From Ruminococcaceae bacterium UBA866 (GTDB taxonomy: Bacteria; Bacillota; Clostridia; Oscillospirales; Ruminococcaceae), in assembly GCA_002295325.1 (NCBI GenBank), contig DBGA01000027.1:55890-67897 (forward strand): a stretch of 12,008 bases of DNA, in the 5' to 3' direction. A program made the position numbers and the translations under genes. Position 1 is the stretch's first letter, and each line of letters opens with the position of its first letter. The notes beneath the pieces are model-generated. The model saw nothing but the letters and a program-made list of their open reading frames with translations. It was not told where the DNA came from and ran no database searches. This document shows, in pieces, positions 1-8,798 of this stretch.

Positions 1-3000
1 CATTGAGGGACGTTATGCTCTTTCATAGCATTAAAATGCTCATCGGTCAAAAGCTTTGTCGCATTACCTTTACGGGTAATCTCCATAATCTTAAACGCCA
101 TTTTAGGGTCTAATCCTTTGTGCATCAAATAAACCATGATGCTGTCACGAGTACCAATAACGTCAGAAATTGTGCAAGTCCCATTTTTAATTAAATCCTG
201 CGCATTTCCAAGCCAAACGTCAGTTCCATGTGAAAGTCCAGAAATCTGCAACAGGTCAGAAAAACACTGAGGCTGTGCATCAATGAGCATTTGTCGAACA
301 AAAGCTGTCCCCATTTCTGGAATTGCAAATGTGCCAGTTTCACTGTAAATCTGTTCAGGGGTTACACCCAATGCATCCGTAGATGTAAACAGGCTGATAA
401 CCTGTTTATCACTCGCTGAAACGTCACTAATTTTCACCCCAGTCATATCCTCAAGGTGCTTATATAGGGTAGGACAATCATGCCCAAGCTCGTCCAGTTT
501 TAGTATGGTATCATGTAGTGAGTGGAAGTCGAAATGGGTGGTAATCACACCACTTTCCTTTGAGTCGGCAGGATGTTGAACCGGTGTGAAATCATATACA
601 TCATAGGTTGAAGGCACAACAACCATTCCACCTGGGTGCTGTCCTGTGGTGCGTTTTACACCAGCACATCCAATAGCAAGGCGGTTTTCCTCAGCTTTAT
701 GAACCACCATACCCTTACCCTCAAGATATTTCATCGCAAAACCATAGGCAGTTTTATCAGCAACAGTTGAGATTGTACCTGCTTTAAACACATGGTCTTT
801 GCCAAAAAGCTCTTCTGTATATCTGTGCGCCCTTGACTGATATTCACCAGAAAAGTTCAAGTCGATATCGGGCGCTTTATCCCCATCAAACCCTAGGAAT
901 GTTTCAAAAGGGATATCATGTCCATCTCGGTTCATAGATATATTGCAATGAGGGCAGTCCTTCTCGTCCAAGTCAAAACCTGAGCCGATACTACCGTCAG
1001 TGATGAACTCACTGTACTTACATTTTGGGCAAACATAGTGAGGTGGCAGAGGATTAACCTCCGAAATTCCCGCCATTGTCGCTACAAATGAAGACCCAAC
1101 AGAACCACGAGAGCCCACCAAATATCCATCCTGCTCCGACTTAAATACAAGCTTTTGTGCAATCATATAAAGTACCGCAAATCCGTGTTTTATAATCGAA
1201 GTAAGCTCTCTATCAAGACGTTTTGAAACAAGCTCTGGCAAATCATCGCCATAAATACTTTTTGCTCTGCCCCAAGTTATATTCTGCAAATCTTCTTCTG
1301 AACCAGGCATTTCTGGGGTAAATGTTCCCTTAGGGATTGCTCGTACGTCAGAATCTATCATATCTGCAATCAAATTTGTATTGGTAATCACGACTTCTCG
1401 TGCCTTTTCTTCGCCAAGATATCCAAATTCTTCAAGCATTTCGTCGGTAGTTCTCATATATAAAGGTGGTTGGTCAGCAGCATCTTTAAACTTCATTCCT
1501 GCAAGCAAAATTTCCCTGAAAATTCCGTCTGACTTGTCCATAAAATGAGCGTGACAGGTAGCCACAACCGGAATATTTAACTTTTCCCCAAGGTTTACAA
1601 TCGTGCGATTGAATTCCTTAACCCTGTCAAGGGAATCGATTGTTCCGTTTCGCACTAAAAACCCGTTATTTTCAATCGGCTGTATCTCTAAAAAATCATA
1701 GAAGCTTGCAATTGTGCACAGCTCACCCCATTGTTTTCCTGCCAATATCGCTTTATAAAGCTCACCAGCCTCGCAAGCGCTACCAATGATAAGCCCCTCT
1801 CTATGCTTTGCCAAAACACTTCTCGGAATGCGAGGTCGTTTGAAATAATAATCAAGATGTGCATAGGATACAAGCTTGTAGAGGTTTTTAAGCCCAACTG
1901 CATTTTTAACCAATATAATTTGGTGATAGGAAGGTGCTTTTTTTACATCAACCCCAGCAACAACAGTGTTTATCTGCTGTATGGTTTCCATGTTATGTTC
2001 GGTTTTTAACTTTTCACAGAGTTTTATAAATATCTTTGCTAGAACTCTGGCATCATCAGAAGCCCTATGGTGGTTAAAATCACCTAAACCTAGATGCTCT
2101 GCAACTAGGTTTAACTTGTGTTTTTTAAGTTCCGGCAAAAGCTTGCGACAAAGAGGCACTGTATCTAATGAAGTGTGTTTCTTATCGATTTTCGCACGAT
2201 TTTTTGCCGCATTAATAAATCCCATATCAAATGGTGCATTATGTGCAATCAATAGATTATCACCACAAAAGTTAAGAAATGCTTTTAATGCATCAGCCTC
2301 GCTTGGGGCATCTTTTACCATTTCATTTGTGATACCTGTTAGCTCTGTGATTTTAGGTGAAATAGGCTTTTGTGGATTTACGAATGTGTTAAATTCCTCA
2401 ACGATTTCACCATTTTTCACTCTAACTGCACCAATTTCAGTCATACGTTCAGTCGCAGCAGAAAGCCCTGTGGTTTCGGTATCAAAGACGATAAACTCAC
2501 CATCAAGTGGCTCGTCTAGTCCACCCTCTACAACCTCAACAGTGTCATTTACAAAGTAAGCCTCAATGCCATAAATAACCTTGAAGTCACCACCCTTTTT
2601 GCGGATATCGTCAACAGCGTACATTGCTTCTGGAAAGCCTTGCAAAACACCATGGTCGGTGATTGCAACAGCCTTATGCCCCCAATTAAATGCGGTATTT
2701 ATTATTTCCTTTGGTCGTATGATTGCGTCCATTGAGGACATTATGGTGTGCAAATGAAGCTCAACACGTTTTTCTTTGGCATCATCTTGGCGAGGAATTT
2801 TCTTATAAGTCATGATGTCATAAGGTCTTATGGTTACCTCTTTGTCATACTTATCATAAGAGCAATCTCCTCTGGCTATGATAACTGAACCCTTTACGAT
2901 TGCCTCAAGTTTCTTCTCATTTTTCTTGTCATCAATAATTTTTAGTGTATTTGAGGAGGTGTAGTCGGTAAAATCAATCGACATGATAATCTTTGAATTG

Positions 3001-3773
3001 TCACGGCTATAGCGAACATCTTTGGCAAAAACCTCACCACAAACTACAACTCGTCCGCTCATTGCATCTACATCGGATAGGGGCATTGGCTTTTCTGCAA
3101 TCTTTTTGCCCAATACAATAGAACCAAACTCACACTCAAACGGCATCTTAGAAAGGTTAATACGTTGTGTTTTTTCCTTTTTGGGCTTTGTTGATGATTT
3201 TTCGGAAGAACTGTCATAATACCCCTCACCATTTGAGATAGGTGGTGGCGCATCATAGGTGGTTTCAATTGGCAAACTTGCCTCAAACTTTTCTTTGTCA
3301 GCATCTAACACACCAGTAAACGAAACGTTTACATTGAACGAAAATTCAGTTGCAATAAACTTTGCAATTTCCTTGTCAACGTTGCATTTTTGCAACAAGT
3401 CCCCACCGCCATGTTTAAGCTCAATGGTAAGTTTGTTATTTTCATATGTAGCAACAGCCTCGTCAAAATAACCATTTATCATTGCCACTGTAGATTTTAA
3501 TGCAAAGATAATTTCAGGAAAATAATCCCCAGTAAACATATCTTTGGTGTATTTTGTATGTATTTTAACTTGAGTTAAATCAAGTGTTTTTTTAATCTCA
3601 TTTTGAGCGATAGAGATTAACTCCTTACAGAGTAAACGCTCGGGTCTGATTGTAATTTCTATCTCGCCACTCTCACGCCTTGTATCAATATATAATACCT
3701 CTGCTTCAAGCATCGCGTCTTGTACTGTTGTTTTTATACACGCCGAAAAAAGCGTCTTAAACCTGTTATCCAA
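1..3773 (-). CDS. polC: DNA polymerase III alpha subunit, Gram-positive PolC type (3' part beyond window)
   Basis: This is the replicative DNA polymerase of Firmicutes, with built-in 3'-5' proofreading. About 1257 codons are visible. The family is about 1430-1450 residues, so roughly the last 180 (thumb/tail end) lie outside the window. Visible in order: N-terminal and OB region (about 1-330); PHP start with HLH at 340-342; an inserted DnaQ-like exonuclease with DTE at 431-433, HNAPFD at 511-516 and HRASDD at 569-574; the resumed PHP part; a zinc ribbon with Cys 915, 918, 940 and 943; the polymerase palm with catalytic Asp 969 and 971 in PDIDLNF; and the [10 protein letters not shown] loop at 1040-1049. 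All key residues are intact. I prefer a TTG start, because the upstream AAAGAAGTGAT (an imperfect Shine-Dalgarno) has suitable spacing to it. An in-frame GTG at 3785 is the alternative. It is the last visible gene of the minus-strand operon, following ispG by about 65 bases. Confidence 0.97.
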   Translation of the reverse strand, partial: MDNRFKTLFSACIKTTVQDAMLEAEVLYIDTRRESGEIEITIRPERLLCKELISIAQNEIKKTLDLTQVKIHTKYTKDMFTGDYFPEIIFALKSTVAMINGYFDEAVATYENNKLTIELKHGGGDLLQKCNVDKEIAKFIATEFSFNVNVSFTGVLDADKEKFEASLPIETTYDAPPPISNGEGYYDSSSEKSSTKPKKEKTQRINLSKMPFECEFGSIVLGKKIAEKPMPLSDVDAMSGRVVVCGEVFAKDVRYSRDNSKIIMSIDFTDYTSSNTLKIIDDKKNEKKLEAIVKGSVIIARGDCSYDKYDKEVTIRPYDIMTYKKIPRQDDAKEKRVELHLHTIMSSMDAIIRPKEIINTAFNWGHKAVAITDHGVLQGFPEAMYAVDDIRKKGGDFKVIYGIEAYFVNDTVEVVEGGLDEPLDGEFIVFDTETTGLSAATERMTEIGAVRVKNGEIVEEFNTFVNPQKPISPKITELTGITNEMVKDAPSEADALKAFLNFCGDNLLIAHNAPFDMGFINAAKNRAKIDKKHTSLDTVPLCRKLLPELKKHKLNLVAEHLGLGDFNHHRASDDARVLAKIFIKLCEKLKTEHNMETIQQINTVVAGVDVKKAPSYHQIILVKNAVGLKNLYKLVSYAHLDYYFKRPRIPRSVLAKHREGLIIGSACEAGELYKAILAGKQWGELCTIASFYDFLEIQPIENNGFLVRNGTIDSLDRVKEFNRTIVNLGEKLNIPVVATCHAHFMDKSDGIFREILLAGMKFKDAADQPPLYMRTTDEMLEEFGYLGEEKAREVVITNTNLIADMIDSDVRAIPKGTFTPEMPGSEEDLQNITWGRAKSIYGDDLPELVSKRLDRELTSIIKHGFAVLYMIAQKLVFKSEQDGYLVGSRGSVGSSFVATMAGISEVNPLPPHYVCPKCKYSEFITDGSIGSGFDLDEKDCPHCNISMNRDGHDIPFETFLGFDGDKAPDIDLNFSGEYQSRAHRYTEELFGKDHVFKAGTISTVADKTAYGFAMKYLEGKGMVVHKAEENRLAIGCAGVKRTTGQHPGGMVVVPSTYDVYDFTPVQHPADSKESGVITTHFDFHSLHDTILKLDELGHDCPTLYKHLEDMTGVKISDVSASDKQVISLFTSTDALGVTPEQIYSETGTFAIPEMGTAFVRQMLIDAQPQCFSDLLQISGLSHGTDVWLGNAQDLIKNGTCTISDVIGTRDSIMVYLMHKGLDPKMAFKIMEITRKGNATKLLTDEHFNAMKEHNVPQ

Positions 3774-3780
3774 TTGCCAT

Positions 3781-3791
3781 ATCACTTCTTT
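3781..3791 (-). promoter_or_regulatory. Ribosome-binding site deciding the polC start
   Basis: On the minus strand this reads AAAGAAGTGAT, matching 9 of 11 positions of the ideal AAGGAGGTGAT. The ATG four bases downstream (3780) opens a frame that stops after four codons. The in-frame TTG at 3773 is therefore the best-placed start. The GTG at 3785 lies inside this element and so has no site of its own. Confidence 0.55.
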
Positions 3792-3815
3792 CGTTTTATT
3801 CAAATTTTTGCATAC

Positions 3816-3840
3816 TAGGGGTGAATACTATCCACCCCTA
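3816..3840 (-). repeat. Palindromic hairpin overlapping the ispG stop codon
   Basis: TAGGGGTG at 3816-3823 is perfectly complementary to CACCCCTA at 3833-3840, giving an 8-bp stem with a 9-base loop. The ispG stop (TAG, 3840-3838) forms the first three bases of the stem on the transcript. No T-tract follows in the direction of transcription, so it is unlikely to be an efficient terminator. It is more like an intercistronic processing or stabilising hairpin. Short palindromes beginning GTAGGGG and ending with the complement are, from memory, common as dispersed repeats in gut Clostridia, so this may be one copy; only one is seen here. Confidence 0.6.
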
Positions 3841-4884
3841 CAACTTATCTATTTCAGCAAAAAGTGCTTCTAGTATTTCTTCTTCTTTAACAGTTTTTAC
3901 GATTTCTCCTTTTTTGAAAATAACACCGCAATTTAAGCCCCCAGCAACTCCAACATCAGCCTCTTTTGCTTCTCCAGGACCATTGACTACGCAACCCATA
4001 ACTGCAACCTTGATGTTTTTTTTGCAGTCTTTAAGCTTGTCCTCGACAGATTTTGCAAGGGAAATCAAGTTGATTTGGGTCCTGCCACAAGTTGGGCAAG
4101 ATACAATTTCGACACCGTTTTGTCGCACACCAGCAGCCTTTAATATGTCATATCCAGCAGAAATTTCCTCAACTGGGTCTGCTGTTAATGACACTCTGAT
4201 TGTGTCACCAATACCGTCGCAAAGCAAACTTCCAATGCCGATTGCATTTTTTATGATGCCCATATGTGTAGTTCCAGCCTCAGTTACACCTAGATGTAAC
4301 GGATAATCGCACTCTTTGGCGAGCAGTCGGTATGCCTCAATCATAGTTTTTACATTTGACGACTTCATTGAAATCACAATGTCATAAAACTCAAATTTTT
4401 CAAGCAAACGGGTGTGGTACAATGCACTTTCCACCAAAGCTTGTGGTGTTGGTGAACCATATTTTTTCAAAATAGGCTTTTCCACCGAGCCAGAATTTAC
4501 GCCAATTCGGATGGGAATATTTTTTTCCTTGCAAGCATCCACTACTGCTTTTACTCGCTCGTCATCCCCAATGTTGCCCGGATTGATACGAATTTTGTCA
4601 ATTCCTGCCTCAATTGATTTAAGGGCTAGTCGATAATCAAAGTGAATATCTGCCACAAGAGGAATTGGAACTGCGGCTTTGATTGCAGGAATTAACTTAA
4701 TTGCATCTTCGTTTGGGATTGCAACACGCAATATTTCACAGCCTGCTTCATAAAGTTCAACAGCCTGTTTCACGTTACCTTCTATGTCACTCGAGTGGAC
4801 GGAAAGCATCGATTGTACTGTAATGTTTCCATCACCCAAAGTGTATTGTCCTACCTTTACAGGTCTTACTTTTCTGATTTCCAT
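3838..4884 (-). CDS. ispG: 4-hydroxy-3-methylbut-2-enyl diphosphate synthase (IspG/GcpE)
   Basis: A [4Fe-4S] enzyme of the MEP pathway. It converts 2-C-methyl-erythritol 2,4-cyclodiphosphate to HMBPP in the cytoplasm, using reduced ferredoxin or flavodoxin. The protein is 348 residues, the usual length of the short bacterial form. The cluster ligands are Cys263 and Cys266 (CPTCGR), Cys298 (GCVVNGPGE) and Glu305, with exactly the spacing seen in E. coli GcpE. The TIM-barrel half occupies about residues 1-255. The ATG is preceded by GGAGG 11 bases upstream. It lies between rseP and polC, where Bacillus has proS instead. The usual VQSMTNT stretch reads VQSMLSVHSSD (residues 23-33), a lineage variant. 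The stop codon is embedded in a hairpin. Confidence 0.97.
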   Translation of the reverse strand: MEIRKVRPVKVGQYTLGDGNITVQSMLSVHSSDIEGNVKQAVELYEAGCEILRVAIPNEDAIKLIPAIKAAVPIPLVADIHFDYRLALKSIEAGIDKIRINPGNIGDDERVKAVVDACKEKNIPIRIGVNSGSVEKPILKKYGSPTPQALVESALYHTRLLEKFEFYDIVISMKSSNVKTMIEAYRLLAKECDYPLHLGVTEAGTTHMGIIKNAIGIGSLLCDGIGDTIRVSLTADPVEEISAGYDILKAAGVRQNGVEIVSCPTCGRTQINLISLAKSVEDKLKDCKKNIKVAVMGCVVNGPGEAKEADVGVAGGLNCGVIFKKGEIVKTVKEEEILEALFAEIDKL

Positions 4885-4904
4885 TATCTATTAAACCTCC
4901 ATGC

Positions 4905-5918
4905 CTAAAATAAGGTGAATATATCCTTGAATGTTATTACTATCATCAACCCAAATAATAGGATTAAACCTGCTCCATTGATATAGCTTTCATATTTTTG
5001 CGGAATTGGTTTGCGTCTAATTGCCTCAATGACATAGAACACAATTCTACCGCCATCAAGTGCTGGGAATGGTAACAGATTAAACATTCCAATGCTGATT
5101 GAAATAAATGCCGCAATACTTAACAGGCTCTTAAAGCCCATTTTTGCCGCTTGACCTACAACTTGCCCAACTCCAACAGGGCCTGAAAGTTCCATAATAT
5201 TGATTTTTCCAGTGATTAAGTCGCCGATTGACGCCCATGAATTTCTTGCAAGGGAAACAGTTTCCTTAAATGCACGACCAATTCCTGCAAAGAAAGACGG
5301 ATTTTGTGCCTTTACCATAAAGTCAAGATAGATATCCTTTTTCTCGCCCTCGCCACTTACAGTAAATTTCACATCAGGCAGTTTTACCCTTCCACCATCT
5401 CTGATAACCTGCATATCAACCACACCATCCGTGTCACGCAAAATCTCAAAAACAATGTCTTTATCGGTAAAAATTGTAGTTTTGTTTATCTTAACTATTT
5501 TATCGCCAACAGCCAAACCAGTTTGGCTTGTAGAGGCATCTGCTTTAAATTGAGCTACTGTAGTTGAATTGTAATGCTTAACTCCAATCAACGAAAATGC
5601 AATGATTGAAAAGCCCAAAATTAAATTCATCACAGCTCCCGCAACGCAGATAGCAATACGCTTTGATACGCTCTTTTTAGCGAAGGAATTTTCATCCTCA
5701 GACTCTTCCATTTCGCCTTCCATTGCAACGTATCCACCAATAGGAAACAGTCTTAGTGCATATAAGGTTTCCTTGGGTCTAAACTTCAAAATCGCAGGGC
5801 CCATGCCAAGTGAAAACTCTTTTACTGTTACCTTGCAAAGTTTTGCGACAATAAAATGTCCTAACTCGTGGATAAATATGATTAATCCAAAAATTATTAT
5901 CGTGTATAATATAGTCAA
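4905..5918 (-). CDS. rseP: Site-2 intramembrane zinc metalloprotease (RseP/RasP family)
   Basis: A membrane protease of the S2P family. Relatives cleave anti-sigma factors after a first cut, and clear leftover signal peptides. The protein is 337 residues from the TTG start. The first membrane helix carries the zinc-binding HELGH at 17-21. A second hydrophobic segment spans about 87-112, and a PDZ domain lies at about 115-205. The third zinc ligand motif, FNLLPFPALDGGR (279-291, Asp288), is in the C-terminal membrane part, and a last helix runs from 314 to 330. The TTG is chosen because AAAGGTGG sits 7 bases upstream and it starts directly before the first helix. A longer reading from an ATG at 5954 would overlap the end of dxr and add a charged N-terminus unlike the family. 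The gap to the dxr stop is 16 bases, so the two are probably cotranscribed. Confidence 0.95.
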   Translation of the reverse strand: MTILYTIIIFGLIIFIHELGHFIVAKLCKVTVKEFSLGMGPAILKFRPKETLYALRLFPIGGYVAMEGEMEESEDENSFAKKSVSKRIAICVAGAVMNLILGFSIIAFSLIGVKHYNSTTVAQFKADASTSQTGLAVGDKIVKINKTTIFTDKDIVFEILRDTDGVVDMQVIRDGGRVKLPDVKFTVSGEGEKKDIYLDFMVKAQNPSFFAGIGRAFKETVSLARNSWASIGDLITGKINIMELSGPVGVGQVVGQAAKMGFKSLLSIAAFISISIGMFNLLPFPALDGGRIVFYVIEAIRRKPIPQKYESYINGAGLILLFGLMIVITFKDIFTLF

Positions 5919-5925
5919 ATTCTCG

Positions 5926-5933
5926 CCACCTTT
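5926..5933 (-). promoter_or_regulatory. Ribosome-binding site deciding the rseP start
   Basis: On the minus strand this is AAAGGTGG, located between the dxr stop and the TTG at 5918, with 7 bases of spacing. It supports the TTG rather than the upstream ATG at 5954. Confidence 0.65.
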
Positions 5934-5934
5934 T

Positions 5935-7074
5935 CTATTTTTTTGAGAGCACAAACTCCCTTGCTAGTCGATCGGCAATTAGTATGTCGTCAACATCAAA
6001 ATCATCAACATCATATTTTATGGAAAGTGAGCCATAAACCAATTTGCCTATGTCAAGGAATGAAATCTCTCCATTTAAGAACAGCTCAACTGCCTGTTCA
6101 TTTGCACCGTTTACAATCGTTGGATATAATCCACCACGTTTTATTGCTTCCTTGCAAGCTTTTAGACAGATAAAAGTGTCCTCGTCAGCCTCAAAAAATG
6201 TCAGATTTTTACAGTCAGTGAGGGAAAGCCTAGGGGTATCACATTTGAAGCGGTTTGGGTAGGTAAGTGCATATTGAATTGGAATTTTCATATCGGGAAC
6301 ACCAAGCTGTGCCATTACCGCATTGTCATCAAACTCAACGAGTGAGTGGATAACGCTCTCACGATGTACAACAATTTCGACATCATCTGGCGATTTATCG
6401 AATAACCAGCAAGCCTCAATCAGTTCAAGCCCCTTGTTCATCAATGTAGCAGAATCTATCGTGATTTTTGCACCCATGCTCCAATTGGGATGATTAAGTG
6501 CATCTTTTAAGGTAACCGATTCAAGCTCTTCTTTTGTCCTTCCAAAGAAAGGCCCGCCCGATGCAGTTAAAATTATCTTTTTGACCTGTGATTTATTGTT
6601 TCCCTGCATTGATTGAAATATCGCTGAATGTTCACTATCAACAGGAAGGATTGAAACTCCATTTTCTTTCGCACTCTCCATCACAAGCTCTCCACCTGTC
6701 ACAAGAGTTTCTTTGTTTGCTAGTGCAATCGTCTTTTTCGCTTTTATTGCAGCAAGTGTCGGTCGAAGTCCCACCATGCCCACAACGGAATTTAGTAAAA
6801 CATCACATTCTTCCATTGATGCAAGCGAGATAAGTCCCTCAATGCCAGTTAGTATTTCTACATTTATATCGTTAATGAGGTTCTTTAATTCCTCATATTT
6901 TTCTTTATTAAAGATACAGACTTTTTTAGGACAGTATTTTTTCACTTGCTCTGCCAAAAGTTCTATATTTGAGTGCGCTGAAAGTCCAACTATACGAAAC
7001 CCTTGTGACTCGCAAACCTCTAGTGATTGTGTTCCTATTGAGCCAGTTGAGCCCAAAATACAAATATTTTTCAT
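5935..7074 (-). CDS. dxr: 1-deoxy-D-xylulose-5-phosphate reductoisomerase
   Basis: Catalyses the first committed step of the MEP isoprenoid pathway (DXP to MEP), using NADPH and a divalent metal in the cytoplasm. The protein is 379 residues, typical for the family. The N-terminal Rossmann motif is GSTGSIGTQ (8-16). Metal and substrate residues are Asp146 and Glu148 in PVDSEHSA and Glu217 in LMNKGLELIEA. NGANEQAVE (322-330) marks the conserved C-terminal part. The ATG at 7074 matches the family N-terminus (MKNICILGSTGSIG). A GTG at 7092 would add six residues and would overlap AAAGGTGG, the likely ribosome-binding site. That site is 14 bases from the ATG, which is rather far, so the exact start is less certain. 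A hairpin separates it from cdsA. Confidence 0.97.
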   Translation of the reverse strand: MKNICILGSTGSIGTQSLEVCESQGFRIVGLSAHSNIELLAEQVKKYCPKKVCIFNKEKYEELKNLINDINVEILTGIEGLISLASMEECDVLLNSVVGMVGLRPTLAAIKAKKTIALANKETLVTGGELVMESAKENGVSILPVDSEHSAIFQSMQGNNKSQVKKIILTASGGPFFGRTKEELESVTLKDALNHPNWSMGAKITIDSATLMNKGLELIEACWLFDKSPDDVEIVVHRESVIHSLVEFDDNAVMAQLGVPDMKIPIQYALTYPNRFKCDTPRLSLTDCKNLTFFEADEDTFICLKACKEAIKRGGLYPTIVNGANEQAVELFLNGEISFLDIGKLVYGSLSIKYDVDDFDVDDILIADRLAREFVLSKK

Positions 7075-7114
7075 ATGTTTTAGTGTCGCCACCTTTCTGG
7101 CATAATTGTAAAAT

Positions 7115-7146
7115 GCCCCGCGTCAAGCGTACGCCTAACGAGGGGC
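7115..7146 (-). terminator. GC-rich hairpin between cdsA and dxr, possible partial terminator
   Basis: GCCCC (7115-7119) pairs with GGGGC (7142-7146). After one mismatch, CG (7121-7122) pairs with CG (7139-7140). The loop contains the perfect 8-base palindrome GCGTACGC (7127-7134). On the minus-strand transcript the hairpin is followed by ATTTTA, a short U-run. It could attenuate transcription into dxr-rseP-ispG-polC or act as a processing site. The stem is short and the U-tract weak, so full termination is doubtful. The local richness in GC stands out in an AT-rich spacer. Confidence 0.45.
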
Positions 7147-7155
7147 TTATTTAAT

Positions 7156-8007
7156 CTAAACTGTTATCATTTTCAATGCTATGAAAATGAATGGCGCAAC
7201 TAATAATACCGAATCAAATCGGTCTAGCACACCACCATGTCCTGGCATAATCGAGCCAAAATCTTTAATATCGCATTTTCTTTTTATCCAAGAGGCTGTC
7301 AAATCTCCAAGTACTCCTGCTAGAGGGGCAACAACTCCAATAAATAGCAAAGCAATATAGTTGATTTGAGCAACCTGTCCTTGTGACTTCATTACAAAAT
7401 AATAGATTACTGTAATGAGTGAAACAAATAACAATGCAGAAACCACGCCTCCATAAACCCCTTCAACCGTTTTGTTAGGGCTAATTTTTGGAGCAAGCTT
7501 TTTCTTCCCAAAAAATCTACCAGCAAAATATGCACCCGTATCGGCTCCCCAAGAACAAGCGAAAATCAGCATTGTATAGTAAATTCCTTGATAAAATCCA
7601 AATTCATTTCTAATCACAAGTAGGATGTAAAACAAGCTTGGAACAATGACTATCGTTAAAAACCCAAATAAATGCTGTTTTAAACTAATCTTTTTTTTGC
7701 TTATCATATTGATAATAATAGCCGTCATTGCGATAAGAAAAAGTATCGCAACCCAAACATACCAAAATAAAACTTTTGAATGCCCATCTATGTCCTTTGC
7801 AGGATAAATAAATGGCATTACTGCTCCAATCATGAAAGCCACTGTAAGCGGAATGCTTTTAGTGACTTTAGTTGCAAGAAGTAACTCATGAACAGCTATG
7901 AGTGATACGATACAGATAGCAACATCGTAAATAATGGTGTCAAAGCAAAACAAAACTGTAAAAAAGACAACCATACCGAGCAAAGCGGTAATAATACGTT
8001 GTTTCAA
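7156..8007 (-). CDS. cdsA: Phosphatidate cytidylyltransferase (CDP-diglyceride synthase)
   Basis: An integral membrane enzyme making CDP-diacylglycerol from phosphatidic acid and CTP, the branch point for phospholipid synthesis. The protein is 283 residues with about eight hydrophobic segments. A conserved loop DTGAYFAGRFFGKKK begins at Asp156. The full CdsA signature is present at residues 239-265: SWIKRK, then KD, then PGHGGVLDRFD. The TTG start at 8007 has GGAGG 8 bases upstream and lies one base after the uppS stop, suggesting translational coupling. A longer in-frame reading from an ATG at 8118 would run inside uppS, has no site and lacks family similarity. Confidence 0.96.
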   Translation of the reverse strand: MKQRIITALLGMVVFFTVLFCFDTIIYDVAICIVSLIAVHELLLATKVTKSIPLTVAFMIGAVMPFIYPAKDIDGHSKVLFWYVWVAILFLIAMTAIIINMISKKKISLKQHLFGFLTIVIVPSLFYILLVIRNEFGFYQGIYYTMLIFACSWGADTGAYFAGRFFGKKKLAPKISPNKTVEGVYGGVVSALLFVSLITVIYYFVMKSQGQVAQINYIALLFIGVVAPLAGVLGDLTASWIKRKCDIKDFGSIMPGHGGVLDRFDSVLLVAPFIFIALKMITV

Positions 8008-8008
8008 G

Positions 8009-8716
8009 TCATATTCCTCCAAATCGTCTGTTTCGCTTTGCAAACTCCGCAAGTGCCTTGTCAAGACATTTTTCGTTGAAATCAGGCCAAAGCGTATCCA
8101 TAAAGATGAACTCTGCATATGCTGACTGGAACGTCAAAAAGTTTGAAAGCCTCTGTTCACCACTTGGTCTGATTATCAAATCAACGTCAGGTTGACCTCT
8201 TGTATATAACCTGTCAGCAATTGTTTGTGTGGTTATTTCATCAACTGAAAGTTTATTCTCACTCACCTCTTTTGAAATGAGTTTAACGGCATTTAATATT
8301 TCGTTTTGCCCACCGTAATTGATAGCAATGTTTAAAGTAAGTCCTGTAAAGTTTGAGCTTTCCTCTTCACAATCGGCAATTTTCTTTAGAATATCATCAT
8401 CAAATACTGAAAGGTCTCCAATAAATCTTGTTTTCACATTTTCACTTTTATAGTTTTTTGCATCATTAAGGTAATTTCGCAATAACTCAATAATCGCTTT
8501 TATCTCATCCTCGGGCCGCTTCCAATTTTCAGTGGAAAACGCATAAATAGTAAGATATTTGATACCAAGTTTATTTGCATAGCGAACAGTCTTACGAAAT
8601 GCAGTTGCACCAATCTTGTGTCCAGCCTTGCGAGGCAAGCCACGCTTTTTTGCCCATCTGCCGTTTCCATCCATAATGATACCAATATGACTTGGCAATA
8701 CATCTTTTTGTGGCAT
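8009..8716 (-). CDS. uppS: Undecaprenyl-diphosphate synthase (cis-prenyltransferase)
   Basis: Adds isopentenyl units to farnesyl diphosphate to give undecaprenyl diphosphate, the lipid carrier for peptidoglycan and other wall polymers. The protein is 235 residues, slightly short for the family (about 240-255). Visible motifs: MDGNGRW at 15-21 with catalytic Asp16; GLPRKAGH with His33; YAFSTENWKRP at 58-68; INYGGQNE at 132-139; RPSGEQR at 183-189; and YAEF with Glu202. It ends in the usual RRFGG. The ATG has AGGAGG 4 bases upstream, a clear start. It sits downstream of frr after an 82-base spacer and abuts cdsA. It uses the product of the MEP pathway whose genes dxr and ispG lie further along the same cluster. 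Confidence 0.97.
   Translation of the reverse strand: MPQKDVLPSHIGIIMDGNGRWAKKRGLPRKAGHKIGATAFRKTVRYANKLGIKYLTIYAFSTENWKRPEDEIKAIIELLRNYLNDAKNYKSENVKTRFIGDLSVFDDDILKKIADCEEESSNFTGLTLNIAINYGGQNEILNAVKLISKEVSENKLSVDEITTQTIADRLYTRGQPDVDLIIRPSGEQRLSNFLTFQSAYAEFIFMDTLWPDFNEKCLDKALAEFAKRNRRFGGI
8016..8020 (-). promoter_or_regulatory. Ribosome-binding site deciding the cdsA start
   Basis: GGAGG on the minus strand lies within the last codons of uppS, 8 bases before the TTG at 8007. Its position fixes the start of cdsA and implies that ribosomes finishing uppS can reinitiate on cdsA. Confidence 0.75.
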
Positions 8717-8781
8717 ACGTCCTCCTAATTAAGCATTTGCTGTAGATAAATATGAAATTAATAAGCGTTTCACTTCGCCTA

Positions 8782-8798
8782 TGGCTCGCAAAAAGCCA
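8782..8798 (-). other. Small hairpin directly after frr
   Basis: TGGCT (8782-8786) and AGCCA (8794-8798) form a 5-bp stem with a 7-base loop, immediately after the frr stop on the transcript. The remaining spacer up to uppS (8717-8781) shows only a weak TGAAA/TTTCA pairing and no promoter I can support. The stem is too weak for a terminator. It may only mark the gene end. Confidence 0.3.

Noticed and set aside
1966..2559. Plus-strand open frame of 197 codons opposite polC
   Set aside because: It lies entirely antisense to the exonuclease and PHP parts of polC. Its product is rich in Ser, Phe and Ala with no family likeness, typical of a shadow frame.
3769..3780. ATG just upstream of polC
   Set aside because: It is well visible but its frame ends after four codons. 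It is too close to the ribosome site and is not in the polC frame.
3821..4306. Plus-strand open frame of 161 codons opposite ispG
   Set aside because: It is antisense to a strongly conserved gene, has no ribosome site and begins within the intergenic hairpin.
5919..5954. N-terminal extension of rseP from an ATG
   Set aside because: It overlaps dxr and would place charged residues before the first membrane helix. The TTG with its own ribosome site fits better.
6713..7105. Plus-strand open frame of 130 codons opposite dxr
   Set aside because: It is the antisense shadow of the conserved NADPH-binding part of dxr and has no independent support.
8008..8118. N-terminal extension of cdsA
   Set aside because: It overlaps the end of uppS in another frame. 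The TTG at 8007 has GGAGG at the right distance and fits the family N-terminus.
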